From NCBI RefSeq assembly GCF_000716675.1, contig NZ_JNXT01000001.1:124001-188000 (forward strand): a DNA stretch of 64,000 bases. Reading direction: 5' to 3'. Below, piece after piece: positions 31,172 through 39,051 of this stretch. The notes beneath the pieces were generated by a model that had not been told where the DNA came from, made no database searches, and was given only the letters and a program-made list of their open reading frames with translations. How positions within the stretch are numbered: the stretch's first letter is position 1; each line of letters opens with the position of its first letter. This DNA comes from Streptomyces alboflavus. Its GTDB lineage: Bacteria > Actinomycetota > Actinomycetes > Streptomycetales > Streptomycetaceae. A program made the position numbers and the translations under genes.

Positions 31172-31908
31172 GCGGCGCCACGGGCGAGCCGCGGTCGGCG
31201 CGGCGCCCGCCGGGCACGGGGCCCGGGTGGGCGGCGGGGAGTCTGCTCGACACCCTCGACGCCGTCGACCGCGACGCGCTGCTGCGCCTCGGCACCCGGC
31301 GCCACTACGCGGACCAGGACGCGTTGATGATCGCGGGCGGCGTCGGCGACGCGGTGTTCGTCCTGATCGACGGCGTCGTGGTGGTCACCGGCGCGACCGG
31401 GGACGGCGAACCGGCGCTGCTCGCGATCCGCCCCGCGGGGGAACTGGTCGGTGAGATGGCCGTCCTCGACGGGGAGGGCCGCACCGCCGACGTCGTCGCG
31501 GCGGGACCGGTCACGGCCCTGCGCATCTCCCCGGGCACCTTCATCGCCTATCTGCACGCGCACCCCGCGGCGCAGCTCCAGGTGCTGCGCAGCCTGGTGC
31601 GCAAGCTGCGGTCGGCGACGCGGCGCCGGATCGAGACCAGCGGCTGCGACGCGCGCCGCCGCCTGGCCCGGGTGCTCTTCGAGCTGGTGGCCGAGTACGG
31701 ACGACGGCAGCGCGACGGGACGATTCTGCTGGAGATCTCGCTCAGCCAGCGCTCGTTGGGCAGCCTGGCGGGCGTCGCGGTGTCCACGGCGGAACGCCTG
31801 CTCGCGGAGTTGCGCGCCGCGGACGTCCTCAGCACGGGCTACCGCAGGCTGGTGGTCCGGGACCCGGACCGCCTGACGGAGCTGTGCGGCCTGCCGCCGC
31901 CGGGCTAG
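31168..31908 (+). CDS. CRP/FNR family regulator with cyclic-nucleotide pocket signature
   Basis: A 246-residue transcription factor. The cNMP-binding beta barrel runs through ADQDALMIAGGVGDAVFVLIDGVVVV to GELVGEMAVLDGEGRTADVVAAG near 90-112. That stretch keeps the GE...R(T/S)A residues that hold the cyclic phosphate in CRP. A dimer helix (AQLQVLRSLVRKLRSATRRR) leads to a winged helix-turn-helix, LLEISLSQRSLGSLAGVAVSTAERLLAELRAADVL. No FNR-type Cys cluster. GTG 31168 overlaps the GTPase 2 stop (GTGA), so it is coupled to the operon and could regulate it. Confidence 0.88.
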   Translation: MSGATGEPRSARRPPGTGPGWAAGSLLDTLDAVDRDALLRLGTRRHYADQDALMIAGGVGDAVFVLIDGVVVVTGATGDGEPALLAIRPAGELVGEMAVLDGEGRTADVVAAGPVTALRISPGTFIAYLHAHPAAQLQVLRSLVRKLRSATRRRIETSGCDARRRLARVLFELVAEYGRRQRDGTILLEISLSQRSLGSLAGVAVSTAERLLAELRAADVLSTGYRRLVVRDPDRLTELCGLPPPG

Positions 31909-31936
31909 CCGTCGCCGTCCGGCCGTGCGGCCCCTC

Positions 31937-32686
31937 TCAGGTCGCGTCCAGCGTGACCGTGAACGAGAACCGGTCCCCGCGATAGTGGATCCGCGCCACG
32001 TCCAGGGCCCGCCCCTGGTCGTCGTACGTGATCCCCGTGTAGTGCAGGATCGGGCTGAGCAGCGGCACTTGGAGGAGGCGGGCCGTCTCGGGGTCGGCGA
32101 GGGTGGCCTCCACGGTGTCGGTGATGCGGGAGATCGCCACGCCCACCACGTCCCGCAGGACCTTCGTCATCGGCCACCGCTCCAGGTCGGCGGGGTCGAC
32201 GCGGTCGGCGAGGTCGGGGCGGATGTGGTTGCGGGCGTGGTTGGTCGGCTCGCCGGTCTTGGTGTCGCTGCGCAGGCGGTGGTACGTGGCGACGCGGTCC
32301 ACATCCGGGAAGTACTCGGCGAGTTCGGCGGGCACCGGCTCCTGCCCCTGGGACAGGAGCTTGGTGTCCATGCCGGACTGCTGGGCCACGATCGCGTCCA
32401 CCGAGCCGAGGAGCCGCACCGGCGAACCGCGCTGCACCCCGGGCTCGATGAACGTGCCGCGCCGCCGGTGCCTGCTGATCAGGCCCTCGTCCTCCAGCTC
32501 CTTGAGGGCCTGGCGCATGGTGAGCACGCTGACGCCGTAGTGCCCCGCGAGCTGCTCCTCGGTGGGCAGGCGCAGCGGGGCGTCGGGCGCCCGGCCGAGT
32601 ATCGAGGCGCGCAGTGACTGCGACACCTGATACCAGAGCGGAAGCTTTCGGTTCAGGACGATCGAGTCCGGGGCGAAAGCGGTCAC
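31937..32686 (-). CDS. GntR family regulator (HutC/UTRA type)
   Basis: A 249-residue protein. N-terminal winged helix: LPLWYQVSQSLRASILGRAPDAPLRLPTEEQLAGHYGVSVLTMRQALKELEDEGLISRHRRRGTFI. The C-terminal UTRA effector domain includes ATYHRLRSDTKTGEP and ILHYTGITYDDQGRALDVARIHYRGDRFSF. GTG 32686 has GGAG 6 bases upstream; the frame above it is not family-like. It lies 52 bases downstream of the homogentisate dioxygenase gene on the same strand, so it is likely co-transcribed with it and probably controls aromatic amino acid breakdown (inference). Confidence 0.88.
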   Translation of the reverse strand: MTAFAPDSIVLNRKLPLWYQVSQSLRASILGRAPDAPLRLPTEEQLAGHYGVSVLTMRQALKELEDEGLISRHRRRGTFIEPGVQRGSPVRLLGSVDAIVAQQSGMDTKLLSQGQEPVPAELAEYFPDVDRVATYHRLRSDTKTGEPTNHARNHIRPDLADRVDPADLERWPMTKVLRDVVGVAISRITDTVEATLADPETARLLQVPLLSPILHYTGITYDDQGRALDVARIHYRGDRFSFTVTLDAT

Positions 32687-32738
32687 GTGGAACTCCGTAC
32701 TCCGGTGGCGACGCGGGCAGCGGCCGGAAGTGATGCCA

Positions 32739-34067
32739 CTACGGCCGGAAATGACGCTCCAGACCCTGCCACACGTCGTCATAGCCGCGCTGCAGGTGTC
32801 CGGCCGTCGCCGCCTGCTCGGTGGCGGTGACCGGCCAGCGGGTCTCGAACATGAAGGCGAGGCCGTCGTCGATGCGCTGCGGCTTCAGCTCGGCGGCGCT
32901 CGCCTTCTCGAAGGTCTCGTGGTCGGGTCCGTGCGCGGACATCATGTTGTGCAGCGAGCCGCCGCCCGGCACGAAGCCCTCCGCCTTGGCGTCGTACGCG
33001 CCCTCGATCAGGCCCATGTACTCGCTCATCACGTTCCGGTGGAAGTACGGCGGCCGGAAGGTGTCCTCGCCGACCAGCCAGCGCGGCGCGAACACCACGA
33101 AGTCGACGCCCGCGAGGCCCGGGGTGTCCGACGGGGAGGTGAGCACCGTGAAGATCGACGGGTCCGGGTGGTCGTACGAGATGGTGCCGATGACGTTGAA
33201 GCGGCGCAGGTCGTACACGTACGGGACGTGGTTGCCGTGCCAGGCGACGACGTCGAGGGGGGAGTGGTCGTAGGTCGCGGCCCACAGGTTGCCGCAGAAC
33301 TTGTTGACCACCTCGACGGGGCCGTCGGCGTCCTCGTACGCCGCGACCGGGGCCTTGAAGTCCCGTGCGTTCGCGAGGCCGTTGGCGCCGATCGGGCCGA
33401 GGTCGGGGAGCTGGAAGGGCGCTCCGTAGTTCTCGCACACGTACCCGCGGGCGCTCTCGTCGAGCAGCTCCACGCGGAAGCGGACGCCGCGCGGGATCAG
33501 GGCGACGTGGCCGGGCTCGGCGTGCAGCAGGCCGAACTCGGTGCGCAGGAGCAGGCCGCCGTGCTCGGGGACGATGAGCAGCTCGCCGTCGGCGTCGCTG
33601 AACACCCGGTCCGTCATGGAGGAGTTGGCGTGGTACAGGTGCACCGCCATGCCCGTGCGCTGCGTCGCGTCGCCGTTGCCGCCGAGGGTCCACAGGCCCG
33701 CGAGCCAGTCCGTGCCGGGCGCGGGCTCCGGCAGCGGGTTCCAGCGCAGCCGGTTGGGGTCGGGGACGGACTCCGTGAAGGGTGCGGTGCGAATCGCGCC
33801 GTTGTCGACGCGCGTGAACGCCGGGTGCGCGGCCGAGGGACGGATGCGGTACAGCCAGGAGCGGCGGTTGTGGGCGCGCGGCTCGGTGAACGCGGTGCCG
33901 CTGAGCTGCTCCGCGTACAGGCCGAGGGGGGCGCGCTGGGGCGAGTTGCGGCCGTGCGGCAGGGCGCCGGGCACGGCTTCCGAGCTGTGTTCGTTGCCGA
34001 AGCCGCTGAGGTAGCCCAGCCCCTCGGCGGTCTTGCGTGCGTGGTCCCTCGGGTCGTCCCCGCTCAT
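32739..34067 (-). CDS. hmgA: homogentisate 1,2-dioxygenase
   Basis: A 442-residue enzyme of the usual family length. It opens the ring of homogentisate to maleylacetoacetate in Tyr/Phe catabolism. Family marks: [28 protein letters not shown] near 20, [26 protein letters not shown], the iron site in [18 protein letters not shown] near 310 (first His and the Glu), and [19 protein letters not shown] near 340 (second His). ATG 34067 has GGGAGCT 3 bases upstream. It is divergent to a TetR gene with an imperfect palindrome between them, and followed by a GntR gene. Confidence 0.97.
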   Translation of the reverse strand: MSGDDPRDHARKTAEGLGYLSGFGNEHSSEAVPGALPHGRNSPQRAPLGLYAEQLSGTAFTEPRAHNRRSWLYRIRPSAAHPAFTRVDNGAIRTAPFTESVPDPNRLRWNPLPEPAPGTDWLAGLWTLGGNGDATQRTGMAVHLYHANSSMTDRVFSDADGELLIVPEHGGLLLRTEFGLLHAEPGHVALIPRGVRFRVELLDESARGYVCENYGAPFQLPDLGPIGANGLANARDFKAPVAAYEDADGPVEVVNKFCGNLWAATYDHSPLDVVAWHGNHVPYVYDLRRFNVIGTISYDHPDPSIFTVLTSPSDTPGLAGVDFVVFAPRWLVGEDTFRPPYFHRNVMSEYMGLIEGAYDAKAEGFVPGGGSLHNMMSAHGPDHETFEKASAAELKPQRIDDGLAFMFETRWPVTATEQAATAGHLQRGYDDVWQGLERHFRP

Positions 34068-34105
34068 CACAGCTCCCTCGGCTTTCCGGCCGGTGATCCC
34101 GACCT

Positions 34106-34131
34106 GATTCCTATGGAACACCGTAGGATTC
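34106..34131. promoter_or_regulatory. imperfect palindrome between hmgA and TetR gene
   Basis: GATTCCTATGG (34106-34116) and CCGTAGGATTC (34121-34131) pair at 9 of 11 positions around AACA. It is centred in the 121-base divergent gap, a good place for an operator acting on hmgA, the TetR gene or both. Confidence 0.5.
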
Positions 34132-34188
34132 GCGATTTCCCAGCGCAAGAGGATCCATGAAATGTGAACAGTGCTCTACTCTCCCGGG

Positions 34189-34848
34189 ATGCAGGACCGC
34201 AGCGCCTTCGAGCCCTCGCCCGCCCCCGCCGCCGAGTCCCCGCCCGCCCCCGCCGCCCTGCGCCGCGCCCCCGTCCAGCGCCGCAGCGCCGAGCGCCTCA
34301 CCCGCATCCTCGACGCCTGCGCCGACCTCCTCGACGAGACCGGCTACGAGGCCCTGACCACCCGGTCCGTCGCCGAACGCGCGGGCGTCCCCATCGGCTC
34401 CGTCTACCGCTTCTTCGGCAACAAACGGGCCCTCGTCGACGCCCTCGCCCACCGCAACCTGGAGCGCTACGCCGAACGGGTCACCCGGCGCCTGGTGCCG
34501 GTCGCGCAGGGCGACTGGCGCGCCGCCCTCGACGCGCTCCTCGACGAGTACCTCGCCATGAAGCGCACCGCCCCCGGCTTCGCCCTCGTCGACTTCGGCA
34601 CCCAGATCCCCGTCGGCGACCCCGGCGCCGCCCCCAACCACCGTGTCGCCGACCACCTCGCGGCGCTGCTCTCCGATCACATCGGGCGCGCCCCCGACCC
34701 CGCCCTGCGCCGCGCCTTCCTGGTCGCCGTCGAGACCGCCGACGCCCTGATCCGCCTCGCCTTCCGGGTGGACCCGGCCGGGGACGAGGCGATCGTGGGG
34801 GAGGCGCGGGCGCTGCTGCGGGCCTATCTGGCGGGGGTGTTGGACTGA
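34189..34848 (+). CDS. TetR family regulator
   Basis: A 219-residue protein. A Pro/Ala-rich N-terminus precedes the helix-turn-helix RILDACADLLDETGYEALTTRSVAERAGVPIGSVYRFFGNKRALVDALAHR; the rest is an all-helical ligand domain with DFGTQIPVGD. I chose ATG 34189. The box TACTCT at 34177-34182 lies 6 bases before it and no ribosome site exists, which fits a leaderless transcript; a GTG at 34171 is the alternative. It faces hmgA and lies upstream of a molybdopterin oxidoreductase gene that has its own palindrome, so either could be its target. Confidence 0.88.
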   Translation: MQDRSAFEPSPAPAAESPPAPAALRRAPVQRRSAERLTRILDACADLLDETGYEALTTRSVAERAGVPIGSVYRFFGNKRALVDALAHRNLERYAERVTRRLVPVAQGDWRAALDALLDEYLAMKRTAPGFALVDFGTQIPVGDPGAAPNHRVADHLAALLSDHIGRAPDPALRRAFLVAVETADALIRLAFRVDPAGDEAIVGEARALLRAYLAGVLD

Positions 34849-34962
34849 GCGGGGCGGGTCGGCGGGGATCGTGGGCCGGGCGGGGCGGCGGAGGTCTAGG
34901 GGTGAGCCGGGGTGCTGGGCCCGGGTGAGGGTGCCGGACCCGGCCATGACCCTCGCCACCAT

Positions 34963-34980
34963 GCATACCGGTCGGTATGC
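34963..34980. promoter_or_regulatory. TetR-type operator before the molybdopterin oxidoreductase gene
   Basis: GCATACCGGTCGGTATGC is a perfect 18-bp palindrome (8-bp arms, GT centre) 60 bases before ATG 35040. The half-site CATACCG also occurs in the shared operators at 57891 and 62091, so related TetR proteins may read these sites. Confidence 0.65.
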
Positions 34981-35039
34981 TCGCCTCGTCCGTGCGCCGA
35001 AGCCGCCACGGCCGCAGCCCCGGCCGTTCTGGAGGACCC

Positions 35040-37397
35040 ATGCCCCGCACCGCCCTGCGCGTCTGCCCCCTCTGCGAAGCCACCTGCGGCCTCACCCTCA
35101 CCATCGAGGGAACCGAAGTGGCCGGCGCGCGCGGGGACAAGGACGACGTGTTCAGTCGCGGCTTCATCTGCCCCAAGGGCGCCTCCTTCGGCGCGGCCGA
35201 CAGCGACCCGGACCGGCTGCGGCGACCCCTCGTACGCCGGGAGGGGCAGCTCGTGGAGGCGAGTTGGGAGGAGGCCTTCGACGCCGTCGCCGCGGGCATC
35301 CGGCCGCTGGTCGAGCGGTACGGGCCGCACGCGGTCGGCGTCGTGCTCGGCAACCCGAACGTGCACACCGTGGCCGGCGCCCTCTACCCCCCGCTGCTGC
35401 TCGCGGGCCTCGGCACCCGCAGCCTGTTCACGGCAAGCACCCTCGACCAGATGCCCAAGCACGTCTCCAGCGGACTGCTCTTCGGCGACGCCCTCGCCAT
35501 CCCCGTGCCCGACCTGGACCGCACGGACCACCTCCTGATGCTCGGCGCCAACCCGCTGGACTCCAACGGCAGCCTGTGCACCGCGCCCGACTTCCCCGGC
35601 AGGCTCAAGGCGCTGCGCGCCCGGGGCGGCAGGCTCACCGTGGTCGACCCGCGCCGCACCCGCACCGCGAAGCTGGCCGACCGGCACGTGGCGATCCGGC
35701 CCGGCACGGACGCGCTGCTGCTCGCCGCGATGGCGCAGGTCCTGTTCGCGGACGGCCTGGTCGCGCCGGGGGCGCTCGACGGGCAGGTCGTGGGGGTCGA
35801 GCAAGTCGCCGACGCCGTACGGGACTTCACGCCCGAAGCCGTCGCCGACGCCTGCGACGTGCCGGCCGCCACCATCCGGGACCTCGCCCACGATCTTGCG
35901 GGCGCGCCCACGGCCGCCGTCTACGGCCGCGTCGGCGCGAGCACTGTGGCCCTCGGCACCCTCACCTGCTGGCTCGTCGACGTCCTGAACGTCCTCACCG
36001 GCAACCTCGACCGGCCCGGCGGCGCCATGTTCCCGCTCTCCGCCACGGACCGGGCCCGGCGCCCGGCCGGACCCGGCAAGGGCTTCGCGCTGGGGCGCTG
36101 GCGCAGCCGCGCGGACGGGCACCCGGAGGCGAAGGGGGAGCTGCCGATCGCCGCGCTCGCGGCGGAGATCGACACGCCTGTGCGCGGGGTCGGCGCGGGG
36201 CGCGACTCGGCGGACGGCGCCCGGGACGGCGGCGGCTCCCTGGGTGGCGGCGCGGGCGGCGGTCCCGTGGACGGCGGCCTGGGCGAGAGCCCCCTGCGCG
36301 CCCTCATCTGCATCGCCGCCAACCCCGTCCTCTCCGCCCCCGACGGCGACCGCCTCGACAAGGCCCTGGAGTCACTGGACTTCATGGTCAGCGTCGACCC
36401 GTACCTGAACGAGACCTCACGCCACGCGCACGTCGTCCTGCCGCCGCCCCCGCCTTCGCAGAGCCCCCACTTCGACTTCGCCCTCAACGCGCTCGCCGTG
36501 CGCAACCAGGTCCGCTACAACCGCGCCGCCGTCCCCCTGGAGGCGGGCCGGATGGCGGAGTCGGAGATCCTGGCACGCCTCGTGCTCGCCGCGATCGGCA
36601 TGCATGGTGCCGATCCGGCCGCCGTCGACACCCTCGCCGTCGACCGCACCCTCGGCAAGGCCGTCGCCGATCCGCACACACCCGTGCACGGCCAGGACCC
36701 CAAGGAACTGGCCGGCCGGCTCACCGGCGAGAGCGGGCCCGAGCGGCGCCTGGACCTGATGCTGCGCCTCGGCCCGTACGGCGACGGCTTCGGCGCCGAC
36801 CCGGAAGGCCTCAGCCTCCAGCGCCTCCTCGACCACCCCCACGGCATCGACCTCGGCCCTCTTCGGCCCCGCCTCCCCGAGGTCCTGAAGACCCGCAGCG
36901 GACGCGTCGAACTCCTTCCGGGGCCGATCGCCGACGACCTGCCGCGCCTCGCCCGCGCCCTGGACGAGTCCCGCACCCCGGACGGGTCCCCGGCCGGACT
37001 CGTCCTGGTCGGTCGCCGCCATCTGCGCTCCAACAACAGCTGGATGCACAACGTCCCCGCCCTCGTGGGCGGCACCAACCGCTGCACCCTGCACGTCCAT
37101 CCCGACGACGCCGTCCGCGCGGGCCTCGAAGACGGCGGGCAGGCCCGCGTCACCGCCGCCGGCGGCGAGATCGCCGTGCCCGTCGAGGTCACCGACGCGG
37201 TGCGCCCCGGCGTCGTGAGCCTGCCGCACGGCTGGGGCCACGACCGGCCCGGCACCCGGCTGAGCGTGGCCGCAGCCGACCCGGGGGCCAACGTCAACCA
37301 GCTCCTGGACGGCACCCTCCTCGACCCGCTCTCCGGCACCGCCGTGCTCAACGGCTTCCGGGTCACCCTCGCCCCGCTGCCCGCCACGCCGTCGTAG
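35040..37397 (+). CDS. molybdopterin-dependent oxidoreductase (formate dehydrogenase/nitrate reductase-like)
   Basis: A 785-residue enzyme of the DMSO reductase superfamily. The N-terminus holds a [4Fe-4S] site, CPLCEATCGL with GFICPKG (CxxCxxxC...C). Then come FGDALAIPVPDLDRTDHLLMLGANPLDSNG, VVDPRRTRTAKLADRHVAIRPGTDALLLAAM (molybdopterin-guanine dinucleotide binding) and CIAANPVLSAPDGDRL. The C-terminal domain has GRRHLRSNNSWMHNVPAL and VSLPHGWGHDRPGT. A Gly/Ser-rich insert lies near 400-420. There is no Tat signal and no partner subunit nearby, so it is cytoplasmic. The substrate is unknown. ATG 35040 has GGAGGACCC upstream. Confidence 0.88.
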   Translation: MPRTALRVCPLCEATCGLTLTIEGTEVAGARGDKDDVFSRGFICPKGASFGAADSDPDRLRRPLVRREGQLVEASWEEAFDAVAAGIRPLVERYGPHAVGVVLGNPNVHTVAGALYPPLLLAGLGTRSLFTASTLDQMPKHVSSGLLFGDALAIPVPDLDRTDHLLMLGANPLDSNGSLCTAPDFPGRLKALRARGGRLTVVDPRRTRTAKLADRHVAIRPGTDALLLAAMAQVLFADGLVAPGALDGQVVGVEQVADAVRDFTPEAVADACDVPAATIRDLAHDLAGAPTAAVYGRVGASTVALGTLTCWLVDVLNVLTGNLDRPGGAMFPLSATDRARRPAGPGKGFALGRWRSRADGHPEAKGELPIAALAAEIDTPVRGVGAGRDSADGARDGGGSLGGGAGGGPVDGGLGESPLRALICIAANPVLSAPDGDRLDKALESLDFMVSVDPYLNETSRHAHVVLPPPPPSQSPHFDFALNALAVRNQVRYNRAAVPLEAGRMAESEILARLVLAAIGMHGADPAAVDTLAVDRTLGKAVADPHTPVHGQDPKELAGRLTGESGPERRLDLMLRLGPYGDGFGADPEGLSLQRLLDHPHGIDLGPLRPRLPEVLKTRSGRVELLPGPIADDLPRLARALDESRTPDGSPAGLVLVGRRHLRSNNSWMHNVPALVGGTNRCTLHVHPDDAVRAGLEDGGQARVTAAGGEIAVPVEVTDAVRPGVVSLPHGWGHDRPGTRLSVAAADPGANVNQLLDGTLLDPLSGTAVLNGFRVTLAPLPATPS

Positions 37398-37448
37398 CAG
37401 AAACCCGCTGACCTGGAGTTTTGCGCTTATTGCTCGCATGTCAACGTC

Positions 37449-37478
37449 TTGTTAACGCTGGAGAGCCGGTCCTACGGT
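37449..37478 (+). promoter_or_regulatory. candidate promoter of the CitMHS gene
   Basis: TTGTTA at 37449-37454 and TACGGT at 37473-37478 are 18 bases apart, giving a start near 37485 and a leader of about 48 bases. The region just upstream is unusually AT-rich for this genome. Confidence 0.5.
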
Positions 37479-37532
37479 CATCCGAACCGCCAGACCTGGT
37501 GGTAGTTCGATGGTGAACGATAGGTAGCCCCC

Positions 37533-39029
37533 ATGCTGACAATCCTCGGATTCGTCATGATCGCCACCTTCCTGGTGCTGATCATGATGAAGAAGATGTC
37601 GCCGATCGCGGCACTGGTGCTCATCCCCGCGCTGTTCTGCGTCTTCGTAGGAAAGGGCGCCCATCTCGGGGACTACGTCCTCGACGGTGTGGGCAACCTG
37701 GCCCCCACGGCCGCGATGCTCATGTTCGCCATCGTGTACTTCGGCGTCATGATCGACGTGGGCCTGTTCGACCCGATCGTCCGCGGGATCCTGCGCTTCT
37801 GCAAGGCGGACCCGATGCGGATCGTGGTCGGCACCGCCGTGCTCGCCGCGATCGTCTCCCTCGACGGCGACGGCTCCACCACCTTCATGATCACGGTCTC
37901 GGCGATGTATCCGCTCTACAAGCGGCTGAAGATGAGCCTCGTCGTGATGACGGGTGTCGCCGCCACCGCCAACGGCGTGATGAACACGCTGCCTTGGGGC
38001 GGCCCCACGGCCCGCGCGGCCACCGCACTGAAGGTCGACGCCGCCGACATCTTCGTCCCCATGATCCCGGCACTCGCCTGCGGATTGCTCGCCGTCTTCA
38101 TCCTGTCGTACGTTCTCGGCCTGCGGGAGCGCAGGCGGCTCGGGGTGCTCTCGCTCGACGAGGTCCTGGAGAGCGAGACGCGGGCCGGGGAGCCGGTGCT
38201 CGTCGCCGCGGGCGGCGAGGCGGAGGACGGCGGGCGCGTCAGCTTCGACAAGGGCGGCTCCGCCGGGGCCGGTTCGGGCTCCTCCGGTGCGGTCGCCCTG
38301 GGCGGCGGGGCGGGTGCCGACGCCGTCGGCAAGGCCGACGCGTCCGGTCCGGCCGACGCGGACGCCGACGCCGATGACGACGACGGCTTCCAGGGGCTCG
38401 ACCCCGACCGCCCCACCCTGCGCCCCAAGCTCTACTGGTTCAACGCGGGCCTGACGGTCCTGCTCCTCACCGCCATGATCATGGAGTGGCTGCCGATCCC
38501 CGTCCTGTTCCTGCTCGGCGCGGCCCTCGCCCTCACGGTCAACTTCCCGCACATGCCCGACCAGAAGGCCCGCATCGCCGCCCACGCCGAGAACGTGCTC
38601 AACGTGACCGGCATGGTCTTCGCCGCCGCCGTCTTCACCGGCGTCCTCACCGGCACCGGCATGGTCGACTCCATGGCCGACTGGCTCGTCTCCACCATCC
38701 CCGACGGCATGGGCGGGCAAATGGGCCTGGTCACCGGCCTGTTGTCGATCCCGCTCACCTACTTCATGTCCAACGACGGCTTCTACTTCGGCGTCCTTCC
38801 CGTGCTCGCCGAGGCGGGCCAGGCGCACGGCGTCTCCCACCTGGAGATCGCCCGCGCCTCCATCGCGGGCCAGGCCCTGCACATGTCGAGCCCGCTGGTG
38901 CCCGCCGTGTACGTCCTCGTGGGCATGGCGAAGGTCGAGTTCGGCGACCACACCCGGTTCACCGTCAAGTGGGCCGTGCTGACCTCGCTGGTGGTGCTCG
39001 GCGCCGGAATCCTCTTCGGCATCATCTGA
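37533..39029 (+). CDS. CitMHS family metal-citrate transporter
   Basis: A 498-residue polytopic carrier that imports citrate complexed to a divalent metal with protons. It begins MLTILGFVMIATFLVLIMMKKMSPIAALVLIPALF; diagnostic stretches are VSLDGDGSTTFMITVSAMYPLYKRL near 110, ANGVMNTLPWGGPTARAATAL near 150, and IPLTYFMSNDGFYFGVLPVLAEAG near 410. The central cytoplasmic loop (about 215-290) carries a Gly/Ala stretch and an acidic run (ADADADADDDDG) that is longer than the family needs. AGGTAG precedes the ATG. A candidate promoter lies at 37449. Confidence 0.93.
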   Translation: MLTILGFVMIATFLVLIMMKKMSPIAALVLIPALFCVFVGKGAHLGDYVLDGVGNLAPTAAMLMFAIVYFGVMIDVGLFDPIVRGILRFCKADPMRIVVGTAVLAAIVSLDGDGSTTFMITVSAMYPLYKRLKMSLVVMTGVAATANGVMNTLPWGGPTARAATALKVDAADIFVPMIPALACGLLAVFILSYVLGLRERRRLGVLSLDEVLESETRAGEPVLVAAGGEAEDGGRVSFDKGGSAGAGSGSSGAVALGGGAGADAVGKADASGPADADADADDDDGFQGLDPDRPTLRPKLYWFNAGLTVLLLTAMIMEWLPIPVLFLLGAALALTVNFPHMPDQKARIAAHAENVLNVTGMVFAAAVFTGVLTGTGMVDSMADWLVSTIPDGMGGQMGLVTGLLSIPLTYFMSNDGFYFGVLPVLAEAGQAHGVSHLEIARASIAGQALHMSSPLVPAVYVLVGMAKVEFGDHTRFTVKWAVLTSLVVLGAGILFGII

Positions 39030-39051
39030 TGCCTCGGTACGGGGTCCGCTG

